From Crambe crambe (lineage: Eukaryota > Porifera > Demospongiae > Poecilosclerida > Crambeidae), in the NCBI GenBank assembly GCA_963924555.1, contig OZ004598.1:5244858-5308857 (forward strand): DNA of 64,000 nt. The letters are read 5' to 3'. A model generated the notes under the pieces. The model was not told the origin of the DNA, did not search any database, and was given only the letters and a program-made list of their open reading frames with translations. This document shows, piece after piece, positions 1 through 11,251 of this stretch (the stretch's first letter is position 1; every line of letters starts with the position of its first letter). The translations under genes were made by a program, and so were the position numbers.

Positions 1-419
1 CGTGGGGAGTATCTGCTTATTAGGAAGAATTACTCATAGGCAAGGCAGAGTACTACATGTTTAAGTCTACTGCTGCTCATGGCATGGCAAGGAAGATGAC
101 AATGGGTTATGTGTACTATAATTATCGTTAATGGAGAATATGTATTGAGAATATGTATTGCCAGATAGCACAGTGTAAATTGCCCATTTCATAATACTAC
201 ATTTAGGGTCCAAATTGACTGTGGTATGTTCCAGAAATTGATTGTTTTCCAACAGAAGCATTTTGCTTATCCTCTATATGGTCAATTCATACCACCACAA
301 TAGAAACATCAACCAGTCCTTTACAAATTGCCTAGGGAGAAGCTTAATACATCCTGAACATGTATTTTATGTATGTAGAATGAGAGTAATTTAGATGAGC
401 ACTATCTCTCTTATTGTAG

Positions 420-794
420 GAGAGCTGGACGCTGTTCACTGGGTTATATCGGAGCTGGTGTTACAATCCCGTTGCCACGGTAGCCCTCTGTTTGCTGACA
501 CAGAACTACGACCATGCCTCCAACCTTGTACAAAAGTTCAGCAATATTGAAATCACTGCCGGTCTTTTAAGGGAGATAGATAAACTAGTCCAGCTGATAG
601 AGAGTCCCATTTTCTCTTTCCTACGATTGCAGCTGCTAGTTCCCCAGGAGCACCCGTCCTTAGTCCGGACCCTTTATGGGCTTCTGATGCTTCTTCCTCA
701 GAGCACTGCTTTTAACACACTCAAGCAACGATTGGGATGCGTCTCGGTCATCATGGAGGTAGAACAAGAAGGAAAATCACGAAGAAGAAAGTAA
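420..794 (+). CDS. VAC14: VAC14 homologue, last exon (C-terminal part only)
   Basis: This is the 3' end of a gene that begins outside the window. The exon opens after an AG acceptor at 418-419 and stays in one frame to the TAA at 792-794. It reads [16 protein letters not shown], then [13 protein letters not shown], then [12 protein letters not shown] and [20 protein letters not shown]. These are the hallmark blocks of the VAC14 C-terminal domain. VAC14 is the HEAT-repeat scaffold that holds the PIKfyve kinase and the FIG4 phosphatase together to make PI(3,5)P2 on endolysosomes; the C-terminal region seen here belongs to the part that self-associates and binds the partners. The tail after the conserved block is short and basic ([10 protein letters not shown]) and looks shorter than in vertebrates. 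Upstream exons are not in the window: the ORF at 67-261 on the minus strand shows no homology. Confidence 0.93.
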   Translation, partial: ESWTLFTGLYRSWCYNPVATVALCLLTQNYDHASNLVQKFSNIEITAGLLREIDKLVQLIESPIFSFLRLQLLVPQEHPSLVRTLYGLLMLLPQSTAFNTLKQRLGCVSVIMEVEQEGKSRRRK

Positions 795-1482
795 GGGAAT
801 AAAAGTGTATTGTGTGAGTGGATAAAGTACAACATGATATCTGAAGACCTCAAAGCATGCAAGGCATGGGGGTTGAATGCCCATACAAGCCAATCTTTTT
901 ATGGTTTATACAAAGATAATTCCACTGACCATTAGCTGTGCACACATGCTGGCAATATTGTGCACACATGCTAGCATTATGGGATTAGGTTGGTGGTTGG
1001 CGTCTAGTTATCTTTGTCTGGATTAATCAATAACCTTTCAGACACCATGGCAAAATCTGGTTATCTTCACAGTTGCTAGGATATGGGGGGCTGTGCTGTG
1101 CTCCATTTTAATAGATTCCTAGGAAGCAGGATAAGGGAGTCAGGAACTCTTAGAATGAAATCACAGGAAATCAGACATACTTTCTGTACTAGTTATGTGC
1201 ACCTACACATGCTAACAAAGCTTAATCAACCATTTAACTCACACTGTCAAGATTTTGACTTTTGAAAACCAATCATCCATCAATTGAGTGAAGGAAAAAG
1301 AAAAAGGTATCAAAATTAAACTTGCCAAAAAAATTAATAACATTGGACCTGATTATGTTGCATTAAAAATAGTTACTACGGTACTTAATATCACAGGAAA
1401 AATATAATAAATATTAATGTGGTGATGAGCTCTGAGATTCAGAGGAGAATTTGCTTGACACTTTAAAAAGGAGGTATAATTC
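795..1482. other. Convergent intergenic region, no gene seen
   Basis: This is the 3' UTR side of VAC14 (+) and of the small coiled-coil gene (-). It is AT-rich with an imperfect duplication around 937-975 (gtgcacacatgctgg / gtgcacacatgctag). The plus-strand ORF at 1083-1265 has no recognisable content and no splice partner. Confidence 0.6.
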
Positions 1483-1979
1483 TCAGTGAGAGTTACTCAG
1501 AGATTTAGTTTGTGAGGTTGTGCTACTGCTGCTTGCAGTGTCTTCTAGACACGTGGCACTACCTGCTGTACTATTAACTGCATCATTGTCTTTATGCAAC
1601 TTGCGAGGTGGCTGACCGTTGGCCTGGGTAGCTTTTAGGAGGGGAGCCATGGCTTGTGCTAGTCTCTGAGCTTCTTCTTCTAACTGATGGATCCTCTCCA
1701 GTCTATCTTCCAAGTGTTTCTGTGAAAAGGTTTTTTTTTTTTTTAAATATATATTTCCAGATTGTACGAGTTGAGTAAGCTTACCTTTCTTCTTTCCTCT
1801 GCTAATTTTTGCTTCTCAGCTAGGCTAGCTTCGGAGAGTTCTCGTTTTCTTCTGTTTCTTAGATTCTTTGGCATCCTTCTCGGATTCTTTGCAGGTTCAT
1901 CGAAGTCAACTGTGAAGCTTACTGCCTCATTTTTTGATATGTCCTTTGTTTGTGAGCATTGACCTTCTGCTTCGTCCAT
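1483..1979 (-). CDS. Small coiled-coil protein, two exons, family uncertain
   Basis: Exon 1 starts at the ATG whose first base is 1979 (MDEAEGQCSQTKD) and ends in RRK before a GT donor near 1785. Exon 2 resumes after a CAG acceptor near 1717 as KHLEDRLERIHQLEEEAQRL and ends at 1483. The predicted protein is about 140 residues. It has an acidic N-terminus with an SFTVDFDEPAK motif, then a strongly charged Lys/Arg/Glu helix (RNRRKRELSEASLAEKQKL) that continues across the splice into a likely coiled coil, and a Ser/Thr-rich tail. The helix resembles the stathmin-type charged helix, and short FTVDF motifs also occur in CEP170-like centrosomal proteins, but neither match is firm. No function is assigned. 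A T-rich tract lies in the intron. Confidence 0.55.
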
Positions 1980-2197
1980 GATGCCTTTCGATGGCGTTAG
2001 CAATGAATCTGGGCATTGGAAATTTCGAATTCTGAATAAAGAGCACCAATAATGCTATTTCCATAGTTACGTAATAACTATTAATAGCCACCGGCCGGAT
2101 AGCGTTAGCTTGAGCGAGCTGATCTGAGTTAGCTGCAGCTAGCTACTAGTAAAAAGCTATGCCGAGGGAACATACAAGATTTTAAGAAATAGGGGAG

Positions 2198-2207
2198 AAA
2201 AAAAAAA
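2198..2207 (-). terminator. Pol III oligo-T terminator of tRNA-Thr
   Basis: There are ten consecutive A on the plus strand, i.e. T10 on the transcribed strand, immediately 3' of the tRNA acceptor stem. Oligo-T of four or more stops RNA polymerase III. Confidence 0.9.
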
Positions 2208-2280
2208 GGCCCTGACCGGATTCGAACCGGTGATCTCCTGTTTACTAGACAGGCGCTTTAACCAACTAAGCCACAGAGCC
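2208..2280 (-). tRNA. tRNA-Thr (anticodon AGU)
   Basis: Read on the minus strand, 73 nt fold as a full cloverleaf. The 7-bp acceptor stem is GGCTCTG/CAGGGCC (one T-G pair), the D arm is GCTT...AAGC, and the anticodon arm is CCTGT-CTAGTAA-ACAGG with anticodon A-G-T at positions 34-36. The variable loop is short (AGATC) and the T arm is ACCGG-TTCGAAT-CCGGT. There is no intron. A run of ten T residues on the minus strand directly downstream (2198-2207 read as A on plus) is a canonical Pol III terminator. A34 is expected to be modified to inosine, as in other eukaryotic AGU-Thr tRNAs. Confidence 0.97.
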
Positions 2281-2755
2281 AACTGCCTCTTTTAGCAAAT
2301 TGTATAAGTACTTGTAGTACAAAAAATAATATCTCACTATTGCAGGCCACAACGATCTGCGCCATCCAATGTAAGTTTTGACGAACTTCTCGAGTATTTC
2401 GTCACCGTACAACAAAAGTTCACTTCGGCACGGAGATGGGAAAGAGATAATCGTCACGACTTCAGGTACAAGTCCACTGGTCAAAAGAGATAGACTTTTG
2501 TATTATTTTATATGCTAGCTCGCTAGCAACTAATTGTCAACGTCTTGACTATAGCTATCCTTCTATTCTGTTCACTATTAACTTAACAGGTGTTTTTATT
2601 TTCTGTGTGAGTCTAAAACTTATTTATACATCAAAATCACTTTTTATTGCTACCTGTTTCCTGTCTAAGCGTATAAGGTACCAACTGAACATCCAAAAAA
2701 GGAAATGCTAGATGACTTCAGCATAAATACTGACACTCCAAAGACAAAATATTGA
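2281..2755. other. Region between the enoyl-CoA isomerase gene and the tRNA
   Basis: No conserved coding exon was found. The minus-strand ORF at 2266-2484 runs into the tRNA and is an artefact. The region should hold the tRNA upstream sequence and the 3' UTR of the isomerase gene. Confidence 0.5.
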
Positions 2756-3649
2756 TTATAAAGGAGAATAAAACTGAACTGGGTCCATCAAGGAGCGGTA
2801 TGTGTCACGATACAAATCATACTTGATAGACGCCAGAACCTTTCTGTTGAGTCCCTCCTTTCCTGCCAAACGACAACCTGCTTCTATTGCCTTCTCCCTC
2901 AGCTCTTCCATGGGGCACACCTCGTTAATGATCTTGGCAGCCAGTCCTTCTTCAGCAGTGTAACGCTTGCCAAGGACTGCTACCTGGTGTTGTTCAGCTT
3001 GAGGAATACGAGCTCTGAAAGAGGAAGAAGAAAAGAGAGGGAAAAGAATTAACATGAAAGATAATTATATTATGCTCCAGTACTTTATAATGTTTAAGTT
3101 GCCAACTGGAAAGTTTCTGTTAATCTTCACTTCTGGAAGACAGAACCATCCTTTCTCACTCCGCATGATGATATAGTCGTGACACAGAGCTACAAAAGCC
3201 CCTGCAGCATATGTGTGACCTATAAAATTAATATGTAGAACCACTATTGTTACTTTTAATAGTCGCTAGTAATTAAAGGAACTTACCATTGAGTGCAGCA
3301 ACAGTAACCAAAGGGAAGGTGAGCAAACGTGCCAACAGTTGCTGAGCTTCATGGGAGAACTTCATGAGCTCACCAAAACCAGACATTCCAGCTATCCATT
3401 CTAAGTCTAAACCCAATGAATAATATTTTCCTGTACCTATGGTAACCAGGCAAGTGGCATCTTCGTATCTGCAAGAGCATTTCTGATTCACTGGATCAAC
3501 AGCATATTTATATTGTCCTACTTCTCAGCAGCATCAAGTGCTTTACACATGGCCCTGTTGAAATTGGAGTTGATCCTGTTCTCTCCTATATCCATGGTGA
3601 TCACTACACAGGTCCCTACTTTCTCAACTTGAAAATCTTTCTCCTCCAT
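2756..3649 (-). CDS. Enoyl-CoA delta-isomerase / hydratase (crotonase fold), 4 exons
   Basis: Exons are approximately 3522-3649, 3287-3468, 3085-3219 and 2756-3014, all with GT/AG borders and matching phases. The joined protein starts MEEKDFQVEKVGTCVVITM and is about 230 residues, normal for a single-domain crotonase. Visible blocks are GTGKYYSLGLDLEWI (first oxyanion-hole region), VAALNGHTYAAGAFVALCHD (second oxyanion-hole loop), then EKGWFCLPEVK and YTAEEGLAAKIINEV. The closest relatives in memory are the short, targeting-sequence-free enoyl-CoA isomerases of the ECI type, involved in beta-oxidation of unsaturated fatty acids. The C-terminus ends FYSPL, close to an SxL peroxisomal signal. 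Peroxisomal location is possible, but the terminal tripeptide is SPL rather than SKL. Hydratase and isomerase cannot be told apart from this sequence. Confidence 0.85.
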
Positions 3650-3815
3650 TCTAGTTAGCTTGCGACCTCGCGCTGGAATGACCTTTCTAGGCCACACCCA
3701 TCAGGGGGCCGTAGCTAGCTATCTAGCTAGATGCTATAGTTTGGCAGGTAAAGGATCGGCTTTTCAAAAAAATTTTCTTACATGTAAAAAATTATATTTA
3801 AAAAAACACTCATAA

Positions 3816-6800
3816 TTATTCTGCAGAAATCTCCATCTTTTCTTCATGCTTGACTTCCTCCACCATCCACTCCTCTGATAGACTTTTCTGTGCATATGCT
3901 TTGACGACGGCCATGTTCTGGTAATCTATCACTGTATCAGTCTGGTTCTGGTTCTGAAGGGTGGCTGAGAGATCAGGAGACCAGCGCTGTAGCCCTGCAC
4001 ACAATTCCCCAGCATTAGGCCTCTCAGAGGGTTCCATGACCCAGCAATCCACCATCACGTCGTAAATCTCCTTGGGGCATCCCTCAGGCGAGTTCATAAT
4101 GTTCCCATCTCTCACATGCTGGACTACTTCTTCATTTGACAAGGAGAAATAAGGCTGGATGCCATAGGAGAAAATCTCCCACAGAACCACCCCAAAGGAC
4201 CAGACATCGCTCTGTGTGGTGAATTTGGCATAAAGGATGGCCTCTGGAGGCATCCATCGGATAGGTAATATCTCGGAATCACCCATTTTGAAGTAGTCAG
4301 TCAGGTACACATCCTGAGAGAGACCAAAGTCCGAGATCTTGACATGGAGGTTTCTGCTCACTAGGCAATTTCGCGTGGCAAGGTCACGATGAACGAAATG
4401 ATTTTGCGCCATGTAGTCAAGTCCGGCAGCAATGTCCACTGCAATACAGACCAACTGCTGAGTGGAGAGCACAACTTTATTACTGGAGATGGATTTGTTC
4501 AGAGATGGTGTACTTCCAGACCATTTATGTGGGGAATTTTGACGGAGAAAGTGATTCAAGTCACCGAGTTCCATGTACTCGAAAATCATGCAAAAAGGTT
4601 CCTGCCTGATGCACACTCCCAAAAGTCTGAGGATGTTGGGATGATCGAATGTATTCATGAGAGAAGCTTCCCTGAAGAACTCCTTTTTGACCTGACTGGA
4701 AGCACCTTCCTTCATGACCTTGATGGCTACTTGAGATTTTTCCCTGCTGGGCTCAATAGCAGCTGCTTCTGCTTGCACGACCACTCCGAAATGTCCCTGT
4801 CCCAAGTCCCTGATGTAGAAGATCCGCTCTCGAGGAAATTCCGGCAATTTGAGTCCGTCATACTCCATAGATTGTTGTTGCTTCAGTGGATTCCTTGCAT
4901 AGAGAGGATTGTTAGTGATATCCAGCTTGGACATGTGAATAGAAGTCAGTTTGACGGAGTCTTCCTTGCCATTCACTTCATCAAATTGAGGCTTCTTCCG
5001 GGATTTATTACAAGACTTGTAACAACAGACGATCAAGAGGAAGAGGAAAATGAGTAAGAGGATAAAAGAACCCACTCCTATAATTATGTAGGCATAAGTG
5101 GGTATATTCGGTGCGTTACTATTACAAGCTGGAATGTCACAATATTCCCAACGAGTATTTATGTCTGTTGTGTAGCACCATGGTGATAAGCCCCTCCCAT
5201 CAGGGTTGCGGCACTTATTGTGGCCCTCTAGTTCGGGTCTGTCAAGGGGAGTGATCGAGTGCGGGTGTGGGGACTGACTGACCCAAGACTGACAGGTCTT
5301 TCCTGACGCAGTAACAGCAACATCACCACGGTAACTGACACCAAGGTCAGACTTGTTATAACACTCAGTGGTATCTAAAGATTATGCAAAATATTCCAAT
5401 CACCAATCAATTCCCTTAGTAATTATTATAATACACTCACATGATCCTACTGTCATATTGAGTAATTGGTCGTAACATTCAGGGGCATCCCCTCCATTAG
5501 GGACTGGGAACTGGTTGCATTCTAAGTTGATCTTATCGTTCAAGATGCTACTGAATGAAAGGAGGTTGCGTATCTGGTCTCCACACACTTTGTGCACCCG
5601 ATTACAAAAACTCCCACAAACCTAACAAGGAGTGAATTTCAAATGCAATTACTCGATGGAACCATCTCAAAATCATAATAATGCCAGTCTCACCGGGATG
5701 GATCTGGGGGTAGTATGCGACAGATCACACGAGGGAAACTTTGAAACGCAGATGTATTCCACAAGGATAGCAGTACAAGCTTGTGAGTATTCTTGTTGGG
5801 CAATTGCATTCAATAATTCTCTTGTGCTGTTCGCAAGCGTATCTTCATTGGTCATACTGGAGTCCAAGTAGATCCAGTCTTTGCCAATAGTGCCAGAAGT
5901 TCGGCAGACGTCAGTAAAGTGTGACACACATGAGGGTCTAGACGCTGAAGGAAAGAGGTGGGGAACAAAACTATGGATCCACCAGTTTGCTAGTTGGGGG
6001 GTGTAAAAGAGTCTAGCCATGATAAGAAAAACCTCATTATAGATGTGATTGATATTAATTAATTTGAAAGCATTGACCATCTTATGGATGGCTAAGCTAA
6101 CCCTGGCCCTGGCCTGTTGATTATAGCTGTCTGACTTGATTGTGACTAGTTCCTATATTACACAATGCATGAGTGTTAGTCAACTATGGATGCCTTGCAT
6201 ACAATCTCTCTTATCAGAAAGTAGAATCAGAGGGTGTAGCCGCCCACTGCCTAGCCACCCACGGTGAGTGGTTATCACATGAAGTTCCACATTTCATCCC
6301 ACACATACATTTTGTTCAGGAGGGAAAAGAATGCAAGAACAGGCCATTCAAAAGATGTGGCAGTAGACATACATATAAAACTATTTCATTTTAACACAGG
6401 TCAATATCATTTTTTTCAGGAGAAAAGTGGAGTCAAGGATGCAAGTACAGGGTGCAATTTCTGGTTGTGGCAGTACTATATAAGCAATGGGAATCAGAAT
6501 GACACTTCTTTAGGTCAAAGGAACACAGTCTAACTGTCAAACTGTAATATCGAACTCACCACACTTGGTTATGTTACAATACTCCCATCTCGTGTTCCTG
6601 TCGGTGGTAAAACACCACGGACGTTGTCCCCGCTCACCAGGGTTCCGACAATAATTGTGGCCCCCTGCAAGTTCTGTGTAGCTCTCATAGGCCATTAGGT
6701 GCTGGTGTGGGTAACTAGTGGACCAAGACTGGCAAGTTCTTCCAGAGATAGTCCTGTTGACTGTGCCTTGATAGCCCCTCCCACGTCCACTGTAACAGTC

Positions 6801-8143
6801 AGGACCTGAAGAAAAGGAGTACAGGATAGTTAATACTGTAAAATGATGACAGTGGGGGAAATGCTTACCTGTGAGAAGTGGAGCTGGAATGTAATCTGTG
6901 AAGAAAGAGAGAAAACTATATAGGTCACTATGCCATCCAATCAATTCTGTGGTCTTGTTAGAGCAATTCCACAGTATTTATTTTCTTACAACTTTATCTT
7001 TGATCTCACTAACACCTTTTTTTTTTTTTTTTCATGAACTGACCTTTATTGAGAGTGCTAATGCACATTGGAGAGTCGCCAGCCTCAGTATTCCTCAGTG
7101 GTTCACAATTGGGCTCATCCAAATAATCAAAATCCAAAATGTTGATTAGTTTGACCATGGCACGCCAAGGTTCTCTGCAGAGGAAATCTCGCACAATCTC
7201 GCAGTCTCTCCGACATATTGGCTGGTAGGTTGCATTATGGTAAGCAGGATCACATGTGGGAAAGCTGTAACGGCAGAGCAGAGGAAGAGCTGCCTGGAAG
7301 CAATGTTCTTGGGCCATGAACCCCTCTAGTGCTCCTACAATGTTATTGACTGCACCAATAGCTTCTGTCTGCGCCGAACGGCTCAGATTAGTCAGGACTT
7401 CAGGAAATGGTGCAAGAACTGCTGAGCACACACCTCCAGCGTAGAATCCTTCGCAGATGTTGTTGCCATAGGTCCTACAAATGAGAATATTGTATTGATT
7501 TCTTTGTGATAAAAATGAGCTGATTTAGTAAATCTCACTCTTCATGGTTTTGTGGAGGAATAAAGTGGTTGTGTTGATATTGTAGTTTGGTATATTTATG
7601 GAATAGATAAATACTTGGAAACAGACCACTATGACTATTTATAGTCCACAAGAGTGATAGGTGAAGTGCTTGGTTAGTAGTGTCTGCCTAGCTATATGGG
7701 ATTCATAGCTCCTAGCTTGCATGCTAATGTAGATTTCCAACATACGGGACACTTGGTTCAAAAACTGGAGAAAGGTGTGGAGATGGAGTGGGGGAAAGGT
7801 ATCCACTGAAAGTAGATGATATCATGAAGGTTTCATCCACAATGGTAGTGGTTGGAGAGACTTCAGCACTTGAGGAATAGAGTCTGCTGGATGCTGCTGT
7901 GACAGCTCCATAAAAAGTAGGGGAGAGTTCAGCAGTGGGTGGGGAAATGGTGCTTGATGGAAACACAGTGTAGCTTAAACCAAGAGTAGATGTTGCACTT
8001 TGACACTCCACTGCAGTAGGAAAAATTAATAAAAATTTTAATGATAGCTGATGCTACTTTATACAAACTCTACCTGTTGAAATATGCAATAATATTGCGC
8101 TTGCTGCCACCATGGCTGCTGTTGTACTGTGATAGAACAGCAT
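3816..8143 (-). CDS. ROR/MuSK-like receptor tyrosine kinase with duplicated Frizzled-kringle ectodomain
   Basis: The start is the ATG at 8143, beginning a signal peptide (MLFYHSTTAAMVAASAILL). A Ser/Thr/Pro-rich spacer follows (about 7740-8013), then Frizzled-type CRD 1 (about 7009-7475: YGNNICEGF, CFQAALPLLCRYSFPTCD, CRRDCEIVRDFLC), a short linker exon near 6870-6890 and kringle 1 (about 6555-6806: RTCQSW, HNYCRNPG, PWCFTTD). CRD 2 is split over about 5690-5932 and 5450-5620, and kringle 2 lies at about 5100-5372. A membrane segment (YIIIGVGSFILLLIFLFLL) is followed by the kinase exon 3816-5130. The kinase has GQGHFG, VAIK, HRDLATRN, DFG and IRWMPPEAI, so it should be active. The activation loop reads DVYLTDYF, one Tyr fewer than the usual YxxxYY. 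ROR kinases are Wnt5-class receptors; MuSK is the closest kinase-domain relative. The doubled Fz-kringle module is unlike bilaterian ROR (one each). Confidence 0.9.
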
Positions 8144-8270
8144 CTTGACTTAGTAGGCTGCCAAAAATTATCCTAGATTGTGTGCTCGAACAAAGATGCG
8201 CGCGCACGTGGGGTATTCCCCCTGGGTTATAACTGATCTGGGAGGCCTGGGAGGCTAGGTTTATAACACG
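8144..8270. promoter_or_regulatory. Head-to-head promoter, ROR-like kinase / 66-aa ORF
   Basis: There are 127 bp between the two start codons. It contains CGCGCACGTGGGG, with the E-box CACGTG at 8205-8210, and an alternating GC/CG stretch. Regulatory role is inferred from position and motif only. Confidence 0.5.
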
Positions 8271-8471
8271 ATGCCTGATGAATATTTTGCACTCAAATTC
8301 TGGGCGTGTTTTGTGCTAGGATTGGTGATCCTAATTAGTCTCTTCCGAGGATTTTCATCAGATAATCTACCCAGAGGGAGTGGAACACCTGATATTAGGA
8401 GCAGGAGAAACAAAAGACAAAAATCTAGTCACCACCCAACCAGTATTAGGTTACAAAACGAAAAAAACTAA
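8271..8471 (+). CDS. Possible 66-residue single-pass membrane microprotein
   Basis: This is a single uninterrupted ORF that begins 127 bp upstream of the divergent kinase gene and ends 86 bp before the convergent TTC5 stop. Residues about 7-27 form one hydrophobic segment (LKFWACFVLGLVILISLF). It is followed by a polar, basic tail rich in Ser, Arg, Lys and Asn (DIRSRRNKRQKSSHH), giving a predicted cytosolic C-terminus by the positive-inside rule. I do not recognise the family. Support is the ATG placement at a divergent promoter and the orderly TM-plus-tail layout; the short length leaves chance as an alternative. Confidence 0.4.
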   Translation: MPDEYFALKFWACFVLGLVILISLFRGFSSDNLPRGSGTPDIRSRRNKRQKSSHHPTSIRLQNEKN

Positions 8472-8557
8472 ATATTATTATTTACTGCATCATATTTCAA
8501 GAGTACATTGATGATGGGTTTAAATTGCAAAATTAGATAATTTTTTTTTTCTTCTAG

Positions 8558-11148
8558 CTAGCTAAAAGCGGTCACAGAAACAGCCGAGAGAGCCAGCTTA
8601 TCTGCTGAAAGTTTCTTCCCATTTACGAGGAGACATGATGGGTTGCTTACTTGTATATTTTTCAACTCTATGACGCTGCCCTGGAAGAAAACAAGTTAGT
8701 TATAACAGGTGCTGTTATTCCATGACAGTTTCTGTTAGAGTAACAGTTTTCTGATAATAAGTCCACATATTGAAACTCACATCATGTTCAACTGTACTGA
8801 TCCGAAGCACTGGGTTGGGTATGGTGAGAATCTTCCCTGCTTCCAGGTTAGTACTGGCAGCCAAATTGTATATTGTCACGCCCACACAATTGTTGGTTTT
8901 ATCCAACAGGATACAGGCACTATTATATTACATGTAAAACCCAAAGATAGACCAAATATTTCATTGGTGGTTGAATAAGCATTCATACTCACTAAGGAAC
9001 TCTCTCCTTTGAGGGAACAATAGCTGCCACTCCCACCACTAGAATGACTCCATCATTGATGCCTTCTTTCAAGTTGGCTATGAGAACCATTTCCTTCTTC
9101 CCCACAACCTCTGTTTCACTCAACTTGGCAAGGAACTGCTCTGGATTGGAGAGTGATTGCATCATTCCAGACAAGACCTTTGCCTTCATTTTTCCCTAAT
9201 CACAACATACAACATACACACAGAAAGAAAATAGAGTCATACCCAGAGGGCCTGGGTATAAGGCTAGCCTAATATCAATGAGCTATTTTTAGGCATGGGG
9301 CTAATATGCTCTTTTTTTGGCCTATTATTCTATTCTGCAGTGCTCCATTATTCTTTTTATAGTAGCCTATTATTCTCAATAAAATGTCATGAAAGAGTAC
9401 TTTTTGAAGCATTAAAGATGTATAAGTTTCTTACTGATCTCTAAAAGGATGTTTTAAAATTAAAAAAATCTCACTCAGAATGCACACACCAGTATCAATT
9501 TTGTGCCAAGTCAAGATGCCAGCACTTGACAATCAGGCAAGAGCTAGGAAGGAGCAAGTTATAGTATAGCCATAATAATGACTGTAGCCTATTATTCTGG
9601 TTTTTTTAGCCTATTATGCTGCTATTCCATATTATTCCCATTTTTATGCTAGCATATATTAGCCCCCTGCTTTAAATAGCATACTATACACCTTGCTGGA
9701 GATGAGGTGAGACATGTTCTTCAAGAAATTCCAAGTGGAACTTAGTCTCTCCTTTGGGGCAGCCCAAGCAGGATCCAAAGTGACTGCAAATTGCAGCTCC
9801 TTCAGCATAGATTGGTAATCTTCCTCATACTGACAGAGCTAAATTATAGAGAAAGAGAGTTTTTGTTTTTTTTGTTTTTGCTTTTTTGAAGGATCACTGT
9901 TTGACTCACTGTGGCTCTGTTATAGTGAAGATCCGGATTATTAGCCGTGACTGGGTCTTTCTCCTAAAATAAACATTCGGTGAGGTAAAGTGAGAACTTT
10001 ATTGGTGCCCACTTACCGCATGTGTGTAGGCAGAAATACACTGCTTCAGAACTTTAGGATCTTGTCCAGTCATGAAGAAAAGTGAGAGATAGGCATTTCC
10101 AAGAATCACTACAAGTGCATACAAATAAAAGAGATAAAATGCAGACATTTAATCTTCTCACTCCAAGATGTTCCATCCTTGACATCTAATGCAACTGCTT
10201 CTTTTGCTCGCTCAACACTTTCTTTTGTTTTTGTTTCTTTTTCAGAAGGACCTGCACACATGAATAATACCTGTGGTAGCAATAGCCCTGATGGAACACC
10301 ATAATTATAGTGTCAGTACTCTCTCCAATCTGTCTCAGCACCATGGAGAGATTTCGAAGTGACTCTTTATTCCGTGACTACAGGATAAATAAAAATGTGC
10401 CTGGTAGATTATAAACTATTCTCTTATTATTGTGCACTTTGCACTTTGATACTATAGCCCTGTTTACATGGCACTTTTTATCCAGATTAGAATCCAGATT
10501 AGTGCATGTGTAAATGCCTTATCATCCAGGAATTCAATCCAGAATTATTCAATGCAGATTCAATTCTAATTCACTTTGACTGTTTAGATGTGAAGTGGAT
10601 TTATATCTGGATTCTGATAAGTGGCACAATGGCTAAGAGTGGTGTTCATTGACTTACATGTCCCAGAGATCCAAGGAAGCAGTCATGAGCTTGCATGATT
10701 TTACCCGCCTTCCAATAAGTCTCCCCCAGGGCATTCCATGTGTCCACTAAAGACGGATCATGTTTGACGGCACGTGATAAACAGTCTTCTGCTTCTTGAG
10801 AGTGTTCTGAGAGAATATTAAATGCTCTTCCCCTCAGACTCCAATAATGAACTTTTGGGATTTCCTCTGCACATCATTAAAATTTTTTGACTCAAAATCA
10901 TTCTACTAGCATTAACACATACTTTGGAGAGAATCCAAAATATCAATGGTCTCTTTCATTTTGACCTCAACATCATCCCACTTTCTGGCAGCGTTTTCCA
11001 ACCCATGTTGTTCAAAGTAATGGAGATTGAAGTCATAGAGGTCCCTCACCACAGACTGCAGAGAGCAATATGCATGTTGCTGTCAATGCACGAAGGACTT
11101 CTTATCAACCTGTGCTTTCTCTAATGAGTCCAGCTGCTCTCCTTCCAT
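8558..11148 (-). CDS. TTC5: TTC5 (tetratricopeptide repeat protein 5 / STRAP)
   Basis: The start is the ATG at 11148 (MEGEQLDSLEKAQ), then about ten exons. Recognisable blocks in order: VRDLYDFNLHYFEQHGLENA, HYWSLRGRAFNIL, a TPR block with DPSLVDTWNALGETYWKAGK near 10700-10790, and TPR helices through 9700-10380. The C-terminal OB-fold part is KEMVLIANLKEGINDGVILV, then NMWTYYQKTVTL, then CVGVTIYNLAAS, and the last exon has GSVIELKNIQVSNPSCLLVN. The stop is at 8558. TTC5 was described as a p300/p53 cofactor. It is also the ribosome-associated factor that recognises the N-terminal MREC/MREI of nascent tubulins and triggers tubulin mRNA decay. The longest intron (about 9210-9690) contains reiterated TAGCCTATTATTCT-type repeats. 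The gene is head-to-head with the CNBD1-like gene. Confidence 0.9.
9240..9690. repeat. Degenerate AT-rich repeats inside a TTC5 intron
   Basis: Variants of 'agcctattattct' recur at about 9325, 9363, 9587 and 9610, and 'ggggctaatatgct' at 9297 has an inverted partner 'agcatatattagcccc' at 9650. This suggests an old inverted-repeat insertion with ends near 9295 and 9665. Confidence 0.5.
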
Positions 11149-11251
11149 CACTCCGTGCCGCGTCAATTTCCGGAAGATTACTAGATTTTAATATGGAAGT
11201 GGGCGTAGGGTGGGAGTGGCTGCTAAGCAACAATGCTAATAGCTAGCTACC
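11149..11251. promoter_or_regulatory. Head-to-head promoter, TTC5 / CNBD1-like
   Basis: There are 103 bp between start codons. It contains CCGGAAG (11170-11176), the ETS/GABP-type core common at housekeeping divergent promoters. There is no CACGTG here. Confidence 0.5.

Noticed and set aside
2266..2484. 72-codon minus-strand ORF
   Set aside because: Its 3' end overlaps the tRNA-Thr gene and it shows no protein similarity.
4389..5057. 222-codon plus-strand ORF opposite the receptor kinase exon
   Set aside because: It is antisense shadow of the kinase domain, with no domain of its own and no splice context.
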